From contig NZ_QSTA01000008.1 in the NCBI RefSeq assembly GCF_003438075.1, positions 1 to 60,584 on the forward strand: a stretch of DNA of 60,584 nt, in the 5' to 3' direction. Both the position numbers and the translations under genes were made by a program. Each line of letters begins with the position of its first letter. Position 1 is the first letter of the stretch. Positions 8,124 through 17,671 of the stretch are shown here, piece by piece. The notes beneath the pieces are model-generated. The model made no database searches. It was not told the DNA's origin and saw only the letters and a program-made list of their open reading frames with translations. Source of the stretch: Eubacterium sp. OM08-24. Lineage in GTDB: Bacteria > Bacillota > Clostridia > Oscillospirales > Acutalibacteraceae.

Positions 8124-8831
8124 ATGCTGAAAATACAACATTTAACAAAGGTATATGGCACTAAGAAGGCTGTTGATGATTTGAGTTTACATATTCAGTC
8201 GGGCGAAATTTACGGCTTTATAGGTCACAACGGCGCAGGAAAGACCACAACGCTAAAATCCGTGGTGGGAATTTTGCAGTTCGATTCGGGTGAAATTTAT
8301 ATTAACGGAAAATCAATTAAAGAAGATCCGTTAGGCTGTAAAAGCGACATTGCTTATATTCCCGATAATCCCGATTTGTACGATTATATGTCCGGAATTA
8401 AATATCTTAATTTTGTTGCAGATATTTTCGGTATCAATGAAAAAGAGCGCAACGAGCGTATTCACAAATATTCAGATATGTTTGAAATTACCTCTGACCT
8501 TGCTCAGCCTATATCGGCTTACTCGCACGGTATGAAACAAAAACTTGCGATTATTTCAGCGTGGCTTCATTCTCCAAAGCTGATTATTATGGACGAGCCG
8601 TTTGTAGGACTTGACCCGAAAGCCTCGCATTTGCTAAAGGAAATGATGAGAGAGGTGTGCGACAACGGAGGTGCTATTTTCTTTTCGACTCATGTGCTTG
8701 AGGTTGCGGAAAAACTTTGCGATAAGGTGGCAATTATCAAAGGCGGCAAACTGATTCGCAGCGGCACGATTGAGGAAGTAAAGGGTGACGATTCGCTTGA
8801 AGAGGTATTCCTTGAGTTGGAGGGAGAATAA
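8124..8831 (+). CDS. ABC transporter ATP-binding protein
   Basis: 235 aa ATPase of the ABC-2 exporter type. It has Walker A GHNGAGKTT, a Q-loop-like IAYIPDNPDLYDYMSG segment, a degenerate signature (SAYSHGMKQK), Walker B LIIMDEPFVGLD and a switch His in FSTHVL. The start is the ATG at 8124, 8 nt after AGGAG at 8111-8115. Its stop codon directly abuts the permease ATG. It is divergent from the two-component system and probably its target. Confidence 0.92.
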   Translation: MLKIQHLTKVYGTKKAVDDLSLHIQSGEIYGFIGHNGAGKTTTLKSVVGILQFDSGEIYINGKSIKEDPLGCKSDIAYIPDNPDLYDYMSGIKYLNFVADIFGINEKERNERIHKYSDMFEITSDLAQPISAYSHGMKQKLAIISAWLHSPKLIIMDEPFVGLDPKASHLLKEMMREVCDNGGAIFFSTHVLEVAEKLCDKVAIIKGGKLIRSGTIEEVKGDDSLEEVFLELEGE

Positions 8832-10427
8832 ATGTTTAAAACTCTACTGAAAAAACAGCTGATGGAGATTTTTCGTAGTTATTTCTACAACTCCAAGAAA
8901 AATACGGCTCGCTCAAAGGGAGGAACGGCAGGTTTATTTTTATCGTTTGCATTTCTCATTGTTGTTGTAATTGGCGGTATGTTTACCGTTTTGTCATTTG
9001 TTTTATGTGAATCAATGGCTGAGTCGGGTATGGCATGGCTTTACTTTGCAATAATGGGTATGCTTGCTGTTTTGCTCGGAACTTTTGGCAGTGTGTTCAA
9101 TACTTTTTCGGGACTTTATCTTGCAAAGGATAATGACCTGTTGCTGTCTATGCCGATACCTGTCAGCGCTATTATGTGCTCTCGACTTCTCAGTGTGTAT
9201 ATTATGAGCTTTCTGTATTCGGGTATAGTTATGATTCCTGCCGTAATTGTATATCTTGCTACTGTATCGGCAAGTGTAACGGCTGTTATCGGCTGTATTC
9301 TTATGGTGTTGTTGATTTCAGTTTTTGTGCTTACACTTTCATGTGCCCTCGGTTGGGTAGTGGCAAAAATCAGTTTGAAGTTAAAAAACAAAAGTTTTGT
9401 TACAGTGATTATTTCACTGCTGTTTTTCGGTGCATATTATTTGGTTTATTACAAGTCTGAGGAGATTATAAACGACCTCGTTAAAAATGCCGTTTCTTAC
9501 GGTACGGCTATTAAATCAAGCGCATATCCGATTTATATTTTCGGCAGTGTTGGAGTTGGGGATATTTTTTCAATGCTGATTGTAACCTTTGTGGTAGCCG
9601 CACTATTTGCCGTTATGTGGTTCTTGATTTCACGCAGCTTTATAAAGATTACAACCTCATCGGGATCGGGCGCAAAGAAAAAATATAAGCGTACAGCAGT
9701 AAAGCAAATGAGCATTGACAAAGCGCTGTTCTTTAAGGAATTGAAAAGATTTACCGCAAGTCCTAACTATATGCTAAACTGCGGATTTGGAATAATTTTG
9801 CTCCCTGTTTTTGCTGTATTTATGCTATTTAACGGCGGTTCTCTAAAAATGTTCGTCGGTGGCGGCAGCTTCTCGGCAATTTTGCTTTGTGCGGCTGTTT
9901 GCGCACTTGTGTCAATGATTGATATTACCGCACCCTCGGTTTCACTTGAGGGCAAAACTATTTGGATTGCTCAGTCATTGCCAATAACTCCATGGCAGGT
10001 GCTTAGAGCAAAGCTGGCTTTGCAGATTGTTTTAACCTTAATTCCTGCTGTTATATGTGAAATTGTTTTAGCTTTTGTTTGTCCGATGAATGCAGTTGAA
10101 ATGATATTTTTCTTCATTTTCCCGATTTTATATACTTTCCTTTCAGCTCAGTTCGGATTGTTTTTAGGAATAAAAATGGCAAACTTAAATTGGACAAACG
10201 AGATAACTCCGATTAAGCAGAGTGCCTGCGTGTTTATAGCTTTATTCGGCGGTTTAGGATACGCTGTAATTTTCCTTTTAGGCTATTTAATGACTTCGGC
10301 TATATTTAATTCAATTTACGGCTTTGTTGGATATATGCTTATATTTGCGCTCTTGAATGTTGTGTTTAATATAATTCTTTATACATGGCTTAAAAAGAAA
10401 GGTTCATATGTTTTTGCTCATTTATAA
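8832..10427 (+). CDS. ABC exporter permease (large ABC-2 type)
   Basis: 531 aa with about 12 hydrophobic helices in two halves, separated by a cytoplasmic stretch near 270-300 (SGSGAKKKYKR). This resembles the large exporter permeases paired with a single ATPase in Firmicutes. The ATG follows the ATPase stop with no gap and uses the GGAG just before it. The substrate is unknown. Exporters next to a divergent two-component system often remove peptides or antibiotics. Confidence 0.82.
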   Translation: MFKTLLKKQLMEIFRSYFYNSKKNTARSKGGTAGLFLSFAFLIVVVIGGMFTVLSFVLCESMAESGMAWLYFAIMGMLAVLLGTFGSVFNTFSGLYLAKDNDLLLSMPIPVSAIMCSRLLSVYIMSFLYSGIVMIPAVIVYLATVSASVTAVIGCILMVLLISVFVLTLSCALGWVVAKISLKLKNKSFVTVIISLLFFGAYYLVYYKSEEIINDLVKNAVSYGTAIKSSAYPIYIFGSVGVGDIFSMLIVTFVVAALFAVMWFLISRSFIKITTSSGSGAKKKYKRTAVKQMSIDKALFFKELKRFTASPNYMLNCGFGIILLPVFAVFMLFNGGSLKMFVGGGSFSAILLCAAVCALVSMIDITAPSVSLEGKTIWIAQSLPITPWQVLRAKLALQIVLTLIPAVICEIVLAFVCPMNAVEMIFFFIFPILYTFLSAQFGLFLGIKMANLNWTNEITPIKQSACVFIALFGGLGYAVIFLLGYLMTSAIFNSIYGFVGYMLIFALLNVVFNIILYTWLKKKGSYVFAHL

Positions 10428-10454
10428 TGAGTTTAGATAGGGGAGGTTGTCATT

Positions 10455-11288
10455 TTGATAAGGGAAAATTATTTTGTCGATAATGTTACGGCTTTGCAGG
10501 ATGTGCATAGTTTGCTTACTTTTGATGAGAGAATAACCTTTATTCTGTTTGAGCTGATACTCTCGGAACACAAGGTTTATGCATGGAGTGATCATAAGAG
10601 TTTTATTATTTGCCAGCCAAACGATATTATGCCTATATGGGCGTGGTTTGCTGACGATATAGACGAAAATGCGGTCGAATGTGCGGCGGATATTATAGCG
10701 GCAAGGATTTTGCAGGATTCAAATATTCAGCTTAATGTCTGCTCACAAAAAAGCCGAGAAATACTTGAGCTTGCTTGCGAAAAGAGCGGAGTGGATATTG
10801 AAAAGATAATGGATTTAAACGCATATGCGTGCAAAAATCTGATTGAGCCTGAGTATATAGGAGAGGCCGGTGTGCCGACAAAAGCCGACAGAAACGCTAT
10901 GACAGAGCTGATAACCGAATTTGTAGAGGACGCCGAGCATCAGATTATTCCGCTTGAGGAGGCGGAAGGCTTTGCGGAGTCTATGATTAACTGCGAACAG
11001 CTTTCGTTGTGGAAGGTTGACGGCGAGGTGTGCGCAATGGCTATGATTGCGCAGAATATTAACAGGGTGGCACGAATAAACTCTGTTGTTACTTTCCGTC
11101 AAAAGCGAGGCAAGGGATACGCAAAAATGCTTGTAGCCGATATTTGCAGGCGATTGCTTGATGACGGAGTAACACCTATGCTTTATGCAGACGCACAAAA
11201 TAAGTCATCAAACAGCGTATATCAAAATATAGGCTTTGTTAAGACAGGCGAGGTTACCCAGTATAAATTCAGAAGAAAACCGATTTAA
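10455..11288 (+). CDS. GNAT-family N-acetyltransferase
   Basis: 277 aa. The C-terminal half is a GNAT fold. The acetyl-CoA-binding signature (RQKRGKGYAKMLVADICRRL) is followed by the NKSSNSVYQNIGFVKTGEV segment with Asn and Tyr placed as in the family. The N-terminal half resembles the accessory domain of GNATs found in clostridia. The start is a TTG at 10455, 8 nt after GGGAGG. It follows the permease by 27 nt and is probably in its operon. The substrate is unknown. Confidence 0.85.
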   Translation: MIRENYFVDNVTALQDVHSLLTFDERITFILFELILSEHKVYAWSDHKSFIICQPNDIMPIWAWFADDIDENAVECAADIIAARILQDSNIQLNVCSQKSREILELACEKSGVDIEKIMDLNAYACKNLIEPEYIGEAGVPTKADRNAMTELITEFVEDAEHQIIPLEEAEGFAESMINCEQLSLWKVDGEVCAMAMIAQNINRVARINSVVTFRQKRGKGYAKMLVADICRRLLDDGVTPMLYADAQNKSSNSVYQNIGFVKTGEVTQYKFRRKPI

Positions 11289-11298
11289 TTTATAAAGC

Positions 11299-11340
11299 AA
11301 AACCGCTTTAGCAGACTTTGTTGTTGCTAAAGCGGTTTTT
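11299..11340 (+). terminator. Terminator after the GNAT gene
   Basis: A 15-bp perfect stem (11299-11313 with 11325-11339) ends in a T tract. Confidence 0.9.
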
Positions 11341-11395
11341 GTTGTTAGAGGTGTGGTTAAATTGCAGAAAATTTAGATTAAGAAATTTTATTTAC

Positions 11396-11434
11396 GGGAC
11401 GGAAAGTTTGGCTTTTTGCTTTACTTTGTTGCCC
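11396..11434 (+). repeat. Dispersed repeat, alpha block copy 1
   Basis: GGGACGGAAAGTTTGG followed by CTTTTTGCTTTACTTTGTTGC. Nearly the same string occurs at 37191-37227, and a shortened copy on the minus strand at 51737-51757. Confidence 0.75.
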
Positions 11435-11451
11435 AAGTGAAAATAACCGAT

Positions 11452-13164
11452 TTAAACTATCGAATAAATCTTATACCCGTCAATTTCTTTTTCGAGTTTA
11501 TAGAAGTAGTTTTTATTCTCGTCCGTTGAGTAATACTTTTTAAAGTAGTTTTCCTTTTTGTAGGTGATGTAGTTGTCGATTACATAAACATTGTCCAGAT
11601 TAATTGCGGCGGTATATACACTGTCTGCGCCCTTTTTCTGAAGAACGGAATCTCTGTGCAAAAATCCGAAGCTGTCTATATTTCTCATATAGTTATTTTT
11701 AAATCCCCACATAGGGTGGATATAGTTTGTGGAATACTTGGTGTATTCAATAGCTGTTTTGCAGTCGAGAATATAGAGCCTTTCGGGGTGTCTTTCAACC
11801 TCTACATACAACCTGCTCGGTCTGCTTTTTGTATCAATGGCATTGTGAAGATGCGACTGATATACAAGACAGTTTACAAGCAGCAGCACTACAACAAGCA
11901 TTGCGGAAACAAAGAATGTACCTTTTCTTGCCGCCTTAAGCATTGCGTTGCAGCTGCTTTTGAATGCCGTAAAATCTATGCTGTATAAAAGCACGCAATA
12001 TGCCATTATCCATGATATATACACAGTATAGTAGTAGCTGTTATAGAAGTATCTCAGCAGGGTGTTTGACACAATAAGCTGTAATGTTATGAGAATAGGA
12101 AAGAACATATGCGACTTTTTGTGGAAAACAAGGAACAGAGCAACAAAGATTATATATACTATAATAAGCATGGCATCATTGTCAAAGTTTGCAAGACTTA
12201 CTGCGCTTGATGACAGAAAATCAACAAAGCTGTCCCACACGCCCATAATGCCGTTTTTGCTCTGTAAGGAATGTACCAGCTTTAGTGATTCCAAATTAAG
12301 CGGTGTTTTTTCGTCATAATAGCCGTCCTTGAGCAATTCATATTCGGTCTTTGTTATCTGCGCATTGTTAAAGGTTTCTTCGTTTTCCGAGTAATCGGGA
12401 TACGGTGAATTTGAAATATCCTCCATAGTTTCATAGTATTCATAAGTCCTTTGCAGTGTGGCGTTCTGATTGTTTACGGCTACCGTATAATTGTTCAGTG
12501 CAAATACCAAAGCCGTAATAATTACAAACAGAATAAGGAACGGTCTGAAATACCACATAAACTTGTGAAACTTGATTTTGTACTTTCCTTTTGCGATAAG
12601 GTCGGCTATCAAATACAGGATTGCAAACGAAAGCACTATCGGGAACAGTTTAAAGCAATAGAACGAGCCGAGTATAATTTCAACCGCTCCCAGCAAGCAC
12701 ATAAATCTGTATCTTTTTCGTCTGATTGAATTAAATATAAGCAGAAATCCTGCCGCAAAAAGTATGGCGGCGGTTTTTTGACTTGCTATGTCCGCATAGT
12801 GATTTAATGCAAACAGAATATTAAGGAAAGCCGAGAATACAATACCTTTTTTGTATCCGAATTTGTCTGTGAGCGCATATGTGATAGACGAAAACGCAAG
12901 CCAGCCAAATATAACCTGTGCAAATACATATAAATTAATTGTAGAGAAAAAGTACTGGATATTGCTTACAGCAAATGCAAGTAAGTAATTTATAGAGTTG
13001 ATATAGGGAATGTGATAATGCGAAATAAGCAGAGAATTTACATAATCATCATAGCTGTCATAAGAGAACGATGAAACATAAATGCAAAAGAACATTATCA
13101 AAGCATTTACTGCAAAGGAAACAAATAATTTATTTTTAAATAATTTAATAAAAAAATTCTTCAT
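11452..13164 (-). CDS. Polytopic membrane protein of unknown function
   Basis: 570 aa with about 10-11 membrane helices in its first two thirds, one large hydrophilic extracytoplasmic loop near 235-305, and a C-terminal soluble domain of about 130 residues ending GYKIYSIV. The layout is like GT-C-type glycosyltransferases or GtrII-like proteins, but I see no diagnostic catalytic motif. It is preceded by an AAAGGA site. It lies 39 nt downstream of the pseudokinase gene on the same strand, so the two are probably co-transcribed and may act together at the envelope. Confidence 0.7.
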   Translation of the reverse strand: MKNFFIKLFKNKLFVSFAVNALIMFFCIYVSSFSYDSYDDYVNSLLISHYHIPYINSINYLLAFAVSNIQYFFSTINLYVFAQVIFGWLAFSSITYALTDKFGYKKGIVFSAFLNILFALNHYADIASQKTAAILFAAGFLLIFNSIRRKRYRFMCLLGAVEIILGSFYCFKLFPIVLSFAILYLIADLIAKGKYKIKFHKFMWYFRPFLILFVIITALVFALNNYTVAVNNQNATLQRTYEYYETMEDISNSPYPDYSENEETFNNAQITKTEYELLKDGYYDEKTPLNLESLKLVHSLQSKNGIMGVWDSFVDFLSSSAVSLANFDNDAMLIIVYIIFVALFLVFHKKSHMFFPILITLQLIVSNTLLRYFYNSYYYTVYISWIMAYCVLLYSIDFTAFKSSCNAMLKAARKGTFFVSAMLVVVLLLVNCLVYQSHLHNAIDTKSRPSRLYVEVERHPERLYILDCKTAIEYTKYSTNYIHPMWGFKNNYMRNIDSFGFLHRDSVLQKKGADSVYTAAINLDNVYVIDNYITYKKENYFKKYYSTDENKNYFYKLEKEIDGYKIYSIV

Positions 13165-13203
13165 AAACGATTTATCCTTTAGTGTTTTTTAGTTCATCGG
13201 TCT

Positions 13204-15333
13204 TTATCGGATACCTCTGCTCTTTTCTTCGTTAATAATAAGCTGAATGTTAGCCTGCTCGTATTCGTTGAATGTTACATTTTTAGAGAACTCCGAGGAG
13301 GTGTAGCGTGGTGTGTACCATGACTGTGAGTTAAAGTATGCGGCAAGCTCCGAATCGGTAAATATCCAACCTCTTTTTGCATAAATCTCATTGAGTGCAA
13401 GCTCAAGCTCGCTGTCGCTGAGATCTTTTACATCTGACTTGCTGATATATGAAGAATCACTGTTTGCAAAAATAAAGCTGTTGTTGGTAGCCGAGCTGTT
13501 GCTTGACTCCTCAGCGGCTGAGGTTTCAGGCTCTGTATATTCCTGTCCGAGAGAAATATCAAGTGTAATTACCGTATCGGTTGACGCCATTGTGCCTGAC
13601 TCCGGAGATTGAAAAATTACGTATCCATCGCTGTAAAGAGTGCTGTAAAGGTGATTGCCCTCCGCAACCTTAAAGCCGAGTGCCTCGAGCTTTTCCTTTG
13701 CACTTTCATAATCGTAACCAACCACATTAATTACTTCTTTTTCAGCGGTTGTTGTCGGCTGTGTAGTCGGCTTTACTGTGGTTGGCGCAACTGTGGTGAC
13801 TTCGGCAGTGGTAACTTCATCGGCGGTTGCAGGCTTTTTATTGTTTGCTCTGTTGGCAAAAATTTCCTGATAAACTATATATCCCACAAAACCGAGTACC
13901 GCAAGAATTATAACAACGCTTACAGTAACTAATGCGATGGTAGCGCCTTTCTTTTTCTTCTTAGGCTCAGCATCGTTATCTTTAGCGATTGGTTTCGGAG
14001 CGTTAGCCTCGCTGTCACTGCTGAAAATGTCTACATTGCTAAACTGCTTTTGCTCAGTTTGAACAGCCGCCTTTTCGTTTGCACTTTTATCATTGTCGGC
14101 AATCGGAGCAGTTTTGTTGTAGCTTTCGCTTTCAACAGTATCTTGGTCATCAAAGAACGAACCGTAATCTTTCTTTGGTGTGGTAACATCACTGTCTATA
14201 ATTTTTGTTGTAGCCTCGTAATCTTCAAATACATCGTTTGAAATCGGTGCCTGTGCAGTATCTGCGGAAACAACAGGTGTATTATCGGTTACATTTTCGG
14301 TTGTACCGTCTGCCGTATTTTCCTTATTGTCGGCAAGCACTTCTGTCGGCTGATAAACTTCGTTTGTATGGCTGTCAGCCTCGTCCTTTTCTGCTTGCGG
14401 CAGAGCAACGGTCTGTTCAAAAATTGTAGGCTCTGTATTTTCTTTGCCGCTTTCTTCGGCTTTTTCAACTGCGTTGTTCTCGGCTTGCTCTTCTTTCTTT
14501 GGCGGTTCAACTGTGAGCTTACCGCAGGAGGCAAGCAATGCGTTTTTCATATTGAGCGCATTTTTCCATCTGTTTTCATTCTTAGGCTGAATAGCAATTA
14601 TGATAATGCTCTTTAGCTTTTCGTTGCCGTTTGCAGGGGCGGTAATTGCAGTGCCCTCAGTTCTCATCTTGACTGCCTCTGCCTTTGTGGTAAGACCGCC
14701 CTCAAAAGGCAATGCCTTATTGTTTGCAAGGCAATACATAATAAGACCGACAGAATATATATCGGTAGTGAGGTCAGGGTTTCTGCCCTCGGCAACCTCA
14801 GGCGCTGAGAAGTCAAGGTCGGTAGCCTTGCACTCAAAATCCGAAAATCCGCCGAGCTTGTACTTGCCGTCATCGGTCACAAATATATTTTCTGGTCGAA
14901 TATTGCCATGGAAAATATTATTTTCCTCAAGAAAGGCGAGTATTTCAGCCATCTGCAAGCCGAAATCCGTAATTTCATCATCTGTAAAGGTTTTACTGCG
15001 CATTACCTTTGAGAAAGGCTCAAGCTCCTCTGTGGCAATATACATATCTGCCTTTTCCTTTGACGGGTTGTCATAAAGATAAGCGCCAAAGCAGGTGAAA
15101 TAATCTTTTTTGTCAGCTATTGAATTAAGAAAATTAACCTCATCTTCAAAGAAATCGGCTTTTTCACTGCTGTAATGGTCACCGTATGCAAAAATATGGA
15201 ACAGGTTTGCAAAAACCTCACCGTTGCTGTCTTTTTTTACAATGCGATATTTATTTTGTCCCTTTTTTTCAGAAACAAGGGAAATTATTTTCCAATCCTT
15301 TAATTCTTCGGGCAGTTTAATACCTCTTGCCAT
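13204..15333 (-). CDS. PASTA-domain pseudokinase with C-terminal YARHG domain
   Basis: 709 aa. Residues ~15-270 have a Ser/Thr kinase fold with degenerate active site: HGNIRPEN replaces HRDxKPEN (catalytic Asp to Asn) and LGGFSDF replaces DFG (metal-binding Asp lost). A long acidic disordered linker follows. Then come KKKKKG and a membrane helix (~475-498), a Thr-rich stalk, one PASTA domain (~530-595), a Ser-rich spacer, and a YARHG-type domain (EIYAKRGWIF, then SQSWYTP, ~625-705). The likely role is sensing wall fragments outside and acting as a scaffold inside. I prefer the ATG at 15333 (9 nt after AGGA) to the GTG 6 nt upstream. Confidence 0.85.
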   Translation of the reverse strand: MARGIKLPEELKDWKIISLVSEKKGQNKYRIVKKDSNGEVFANLFHIFAYGDHYSSEKADFFEDEVNFLNSIADKKDYFTCFGAYLYDNPSKEKADMYIATEELEPFSKVMRSKTFTDDEITDFGLQMAEILAFLEENNIFHGNIRPENIFVTDDGKYKLGGFSDFECKATDLDFSAPEVAEGRNPDLTTDIYSVGLIMYCLANNKALPFEGGLTTKAEAVKMRTEGTAITAPANGNEKLKSIIIIAIQPKNENRWKNALNMKNALLASCGKLTVEPPKKEEQAENNAVEKAEESGKENTEPTIFEQTVALPQAEKDEADSHTNEVYQPTEVLADNKENTADGTTENVTDNTPVVSADTAQAPISNDVFEDYEATTKIIDSDVTTPKKDYGSFFDDQDTVESESYNKTAPIADNDKSANEKAAVQTEQKQFSNVDIFSSDSEANAPKPIAKDNDAEPKKKKKGATIALVTVSVVIILAVLGFVGYIVYQEIFANRANNKKPATADEVTTAEVTTVAPTTVKPTTQPTTTAEKEVINVVGYDYESAKEKLEALGFKVAEGNHLYSTLYSDGYVIFQSPESGTMASTDTVITLDISLGQEYTEPETSAAEESSNSSATNNSFIFANSDSSYISKSDVKDLSDSELELALNEIYAKRGWIFTDSELAAYFNSQSWYTPRYTSSEFSKNVTFNEYEQANIQLIINEEKSRGIR

Positions 15334-15496
15334 TTTCACACATCCTATCTATACACAAATGTATTTTTTCATAAACCTTCGTTACGGCATACTTCCGTAT
15401 TATGCTATTATATCATATTACAGGATTTTTTTCTATATTATTTTCTGAATTGTTTATGAATATTTTGTAAACAATATTGTTATTATTTACAAAAAA

Positions 15497-15526
15497 CAAG
15501 GCTTTGAAACATAATCCAAAGCCTTG
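15497..15526 (-). terminator. Terminator of the queA-tgt-yajC-TIGR04086 run
   Basis: CAAGGCTTTG pairs with CAAAGCCTTG. On the minus strand it is followed by six T. Confidence 0.85.
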
Positions 15527-15551
15527 CGATAATTATTATAAAGAAATAAAA

Positions 15552-15944
15552 TTATTTGATAAATACCTTTTCTTTCTGATTTACTCCCAGCACTCCTCCG
15601 CCGCATCCGCATAAAAGCATTGCTCCAAGGCGGATTAACGATAGGGGAGTGAGCACTACATCATTTTGCAGCAGTCCTATGGCTGTGATAATAATAAACA
15701 GTGTCAAAGCGGTAAACAAACCGCAGACAAGTCCCGATGATTTGTTGATTTTTGCGCAGATAAACCCTCCGCAGAATACCGACATAGCTGTAACGGCTAT
15801 CATTATGTAGTCGGTAATATCAGCAGGCAGTAAACCCGAAGTTATAATAAGCACCGAAAAAACGGACATTAATATAATCTCTGTCAGCGCAGAGGTAAGC
15901 ACACCGACAAAAACTGATTTTATAAGTTGCTTTTTATCAGACAT
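15552..15944 (-). CDS. TIGR04086 family membrane protein
   Basis: 130 aa with four hydrophobic helices and conserved Gly and Cys positions (FCGGFICAKI, LCGCGGGVLG). It matches the small clostridial membrane-protein family TIGR04086, which often sits next to yajC and has unknown function. The ribosome site GGGGGAG, 5 nt before the ATG, is buried in the 3' arm of a 13-bp hairpin (15949-15992). Expression is therefore probably limited by transcription termination or by occlusion of the site. Confidence 0.82.
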   Translation of the reverse strand: MSDKKQLIKSVFVGVLTSALTEIILMSVFSVLIITSGLLPADITDYIMIAVTAMSVFCGGFICAKINKSSGLVCGLFTALTLFIIITAIGLLQNDVVLTPLSLIRLGAMLLCGCGGGVLGVNQKEKVFIK

Positions 15945-15992
15945 AAAAACTCCCCCGAATAATATAAATTAATATACTATATTCGGGGGAGT
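15945..15992 (-). promoter_or_regulatory. Terminator-like hairpin whose 3' arm is the next gene's Shine-Dalgarno site
   Basis: ACTCCCCCGAATA (15949-15961) pairs perfectly with 15980-15992. On the minus strand the stem ends GGGGGAGT, then TTTTATG, where ATG is the TIGR04086 start. The structure can terminate yajC transcription and also hide the ribosome site. Confidence 0.75.
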
Positions 15993-16035
15993 GAGATTTA
16001 ATTCTAAAATATGAAAACTAAAGGAAAGTCAGCTT

Positions 16036-16458
16036 TTACTTGCTTTCTTCGTCCTTTTTCTTTTTGCCGAAAAGGCCCTTTTTCTCTGTGGCTTCTTCTT
16101 TCTCGGCAGCCTTTTCCTTAGCAGGAGCTTCTTTTACTGTATCAACAGTAGAGATGCACCACTTTTTAAACTTCATTTTAACTCTGTCTGAGCCTGTTTC
16201 AATGATGATAGCGTCTTCATCATCTTTAATTGCAACAACTCTGCCCATAATGCCGCCGATTGTTGTAATTTCATCACCGATTTCAAGTGAGTTACGCATC
16301 TGAGCCTCTTCTTTTTTCTTCTTTGAGCTTGGACGCAATACAAAGAAATAAAGAGCAGCAAATACTAAAACCCAAATAAGAATCATACCGTATGTACCAA
16401 AAGCATTAGCACTGCCCTGAGCAGGGTCAGCAAGTACAACCTGATTTAAAAAATTCAT
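16036..16458 (-). CDS. yajC: Preprotein translocase subunit YajC
   Basis: 140 aa. One membrane helix (~23-43) is followed by the YajC signature (RPSSKKKKEEAQMRNSLEIGDEITTIGGIMGRV) and a Lys/Glu-rich tail. YajC associates with SecDF in the Sec translocase. The ATG at 16458 is 9 nt after AAAGGA; in-frame ATGs upstream lie too close to that site. It follows tgt, the usual order queA-tgt-yajC. Confidence 0.93.
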   Translation of the reverse strand: MNFLNQVVLADPAQGSANAFGTYGMILIWVLVFAALYFFVLRPSSKKKKEEAQMRNSLEIGDEITTIGGIMGRVVAIKDDEDAIIIETGSDRVKMKFKKWCISTVDTVKEAPAKEKAAEKEEATEKKGLFGKKKKDEESK

Positions 16459-16540
16459 AATAGTCATTCCTTTCATACATTACATTGATTATAACAGCTT
16501 TATATTAATCTTGCAAGAATTTTTTGAAAAAATATCGGTA

Positions 16541-17671
16541 TTAAATTCGCACGCCCAAAATATTGCGATATTTATTGTAAAATTCTGTAAAAGTACCGTT
16601 GTCAAGCTGTTCTCTGATAACAGCCGTAAGGTTGTTGTAGAAGTATAGGTTGTGGAGAACCGCAAGGCGCATACCGAGCATTTCGCCGCTCTTGAGCAAG
16701 TGTCTGATATATGCTCTTGAGAAATTTTGGCATACGGGGCAATCGCAGTGCTCGTCAATAGGGCGCTCGTCAAGCTCGTACTTTGCGTTGTTGATATTAC
16801 GCACACCTTCCCATGTGAAAAGCTGTCCGTGTCTTGCGTTTCGGCTTGGCATAACGCAGTCAAAGAGGTCGATTCCTCGTGCGATACCCTCAAGAATATT
16901 TACAGGAGTACCAACGCCCATAAGGTATCTCGGCTTGTTTTTAGGTGCGTAAGGCTCAACCTCTTCAATGATTTCATACATTTTTTCCGTAGGTTCTCCG
17001 ACAGCAAGACCGCCTATTGAATAGCCCGGCAGGTCGAGGTCGGCAATTTCCTTCATATGGTTAATACGCAAGTCTTTGTAAATGCCGCCCTGATTTATGC
17101 CGAAGAGCATTTGCTCTCGGTTAATTGTGTCGTCAAGCGAATTAAGACGGTTCATTTCTGCAATACATCTTTTTAGCCAGCGTGTTGTACGCTCAACGCT
17201 TTTCTTTGTATAGTCATACGGAGATGGGTTTTCTACACACTCGTCAAAAGCCATTGCTATTGTAGAGCCGAGGTTTGATTGAATACGCATACTTTCCTCA
17301 GGCCCCATAAAAATCTTTCTGCCGTCAATATGAGAGTTGAAGTAAACGCCCTCTTCTTTAATGTTTCTCAGCTTTGCAAGTGAGAAAACCTGAAATCCGC
17401 CGCTGTCTGTGAGGATAGGGCCGTCCCAACGGGTGAATTTGTGAAGTCCGCCCAGCTGCTTAACCTTTTCGTCACCCGGTCTTAAGTGCAGGTGATAGGT
17501 GTTGCAGAGCTGAACCTGACATTTTATCTGCTTTAAATCAAGTGCCGATACAGCGCCTTTGATTGCGCCGCAGGTAGCTACATTCATAAATGCAGGGGTT
17601 TGCACAGTGCCGTGCGGTGTAACAAATTCGCCTCGGCGTGCGTTGCCCTCTGTTTTGATAATTTTTAACAT
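16541..17671 (-). CDS. tgt: Queuine/preQ1 tRNA-guanine transglycosylase
   Basis: 376 aa, normal length. It has the proton-acceptor region LTDSGGFQVFSL, the substrate-pocket GGLAVGEP, the nucleophile-region DCVMPSRNARHGQLFT, and the zinc site CDCPVC with a distal His (AVLHNL). It exchanges G34 for preQ1 in GUN-anticodon tRNAs. It is encoded 43 nt downstream of queA, whose product uses its output. The start is preceded by AAAAGGAGATTT, which is complementary over 12 nt to the predicted small RNA at 35.55 kb. Confidence 0.97.
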   Translation of the reverse strand: MLKIIKTEGNARRGEFVTPHGTVQTPAFMNVATCGAIKGAVSALDLKQIKCQVQLCNTYHLHLRPGDEKVKQLGGLHKFTRWDGPILTDSGGFQVFSLAKLRNIKEEGVYFNSHIDGRKIFMGPEESMRIQSNLGSTIAMAFDECVENPSPYDYTKKSVERTTRWLKRCIAEMNRLNSLDDTINREQMLFGINQGGIYKDLRINHMKEIADLDLPGYSIGGLAVGEPTEKMYEIIEEVEPYAPKNKPRYLMGVGTPVNILEGIARGIDLFDCVMPSRNARHGQLFTWEGVRNINNAKYELDERPIDEHCDCPVCQNFSRAYIRHLLKSGEMLGMRLAVLHNLYFYNNLTAVIREQLDNGTFTEFYNKYRNILGVRI

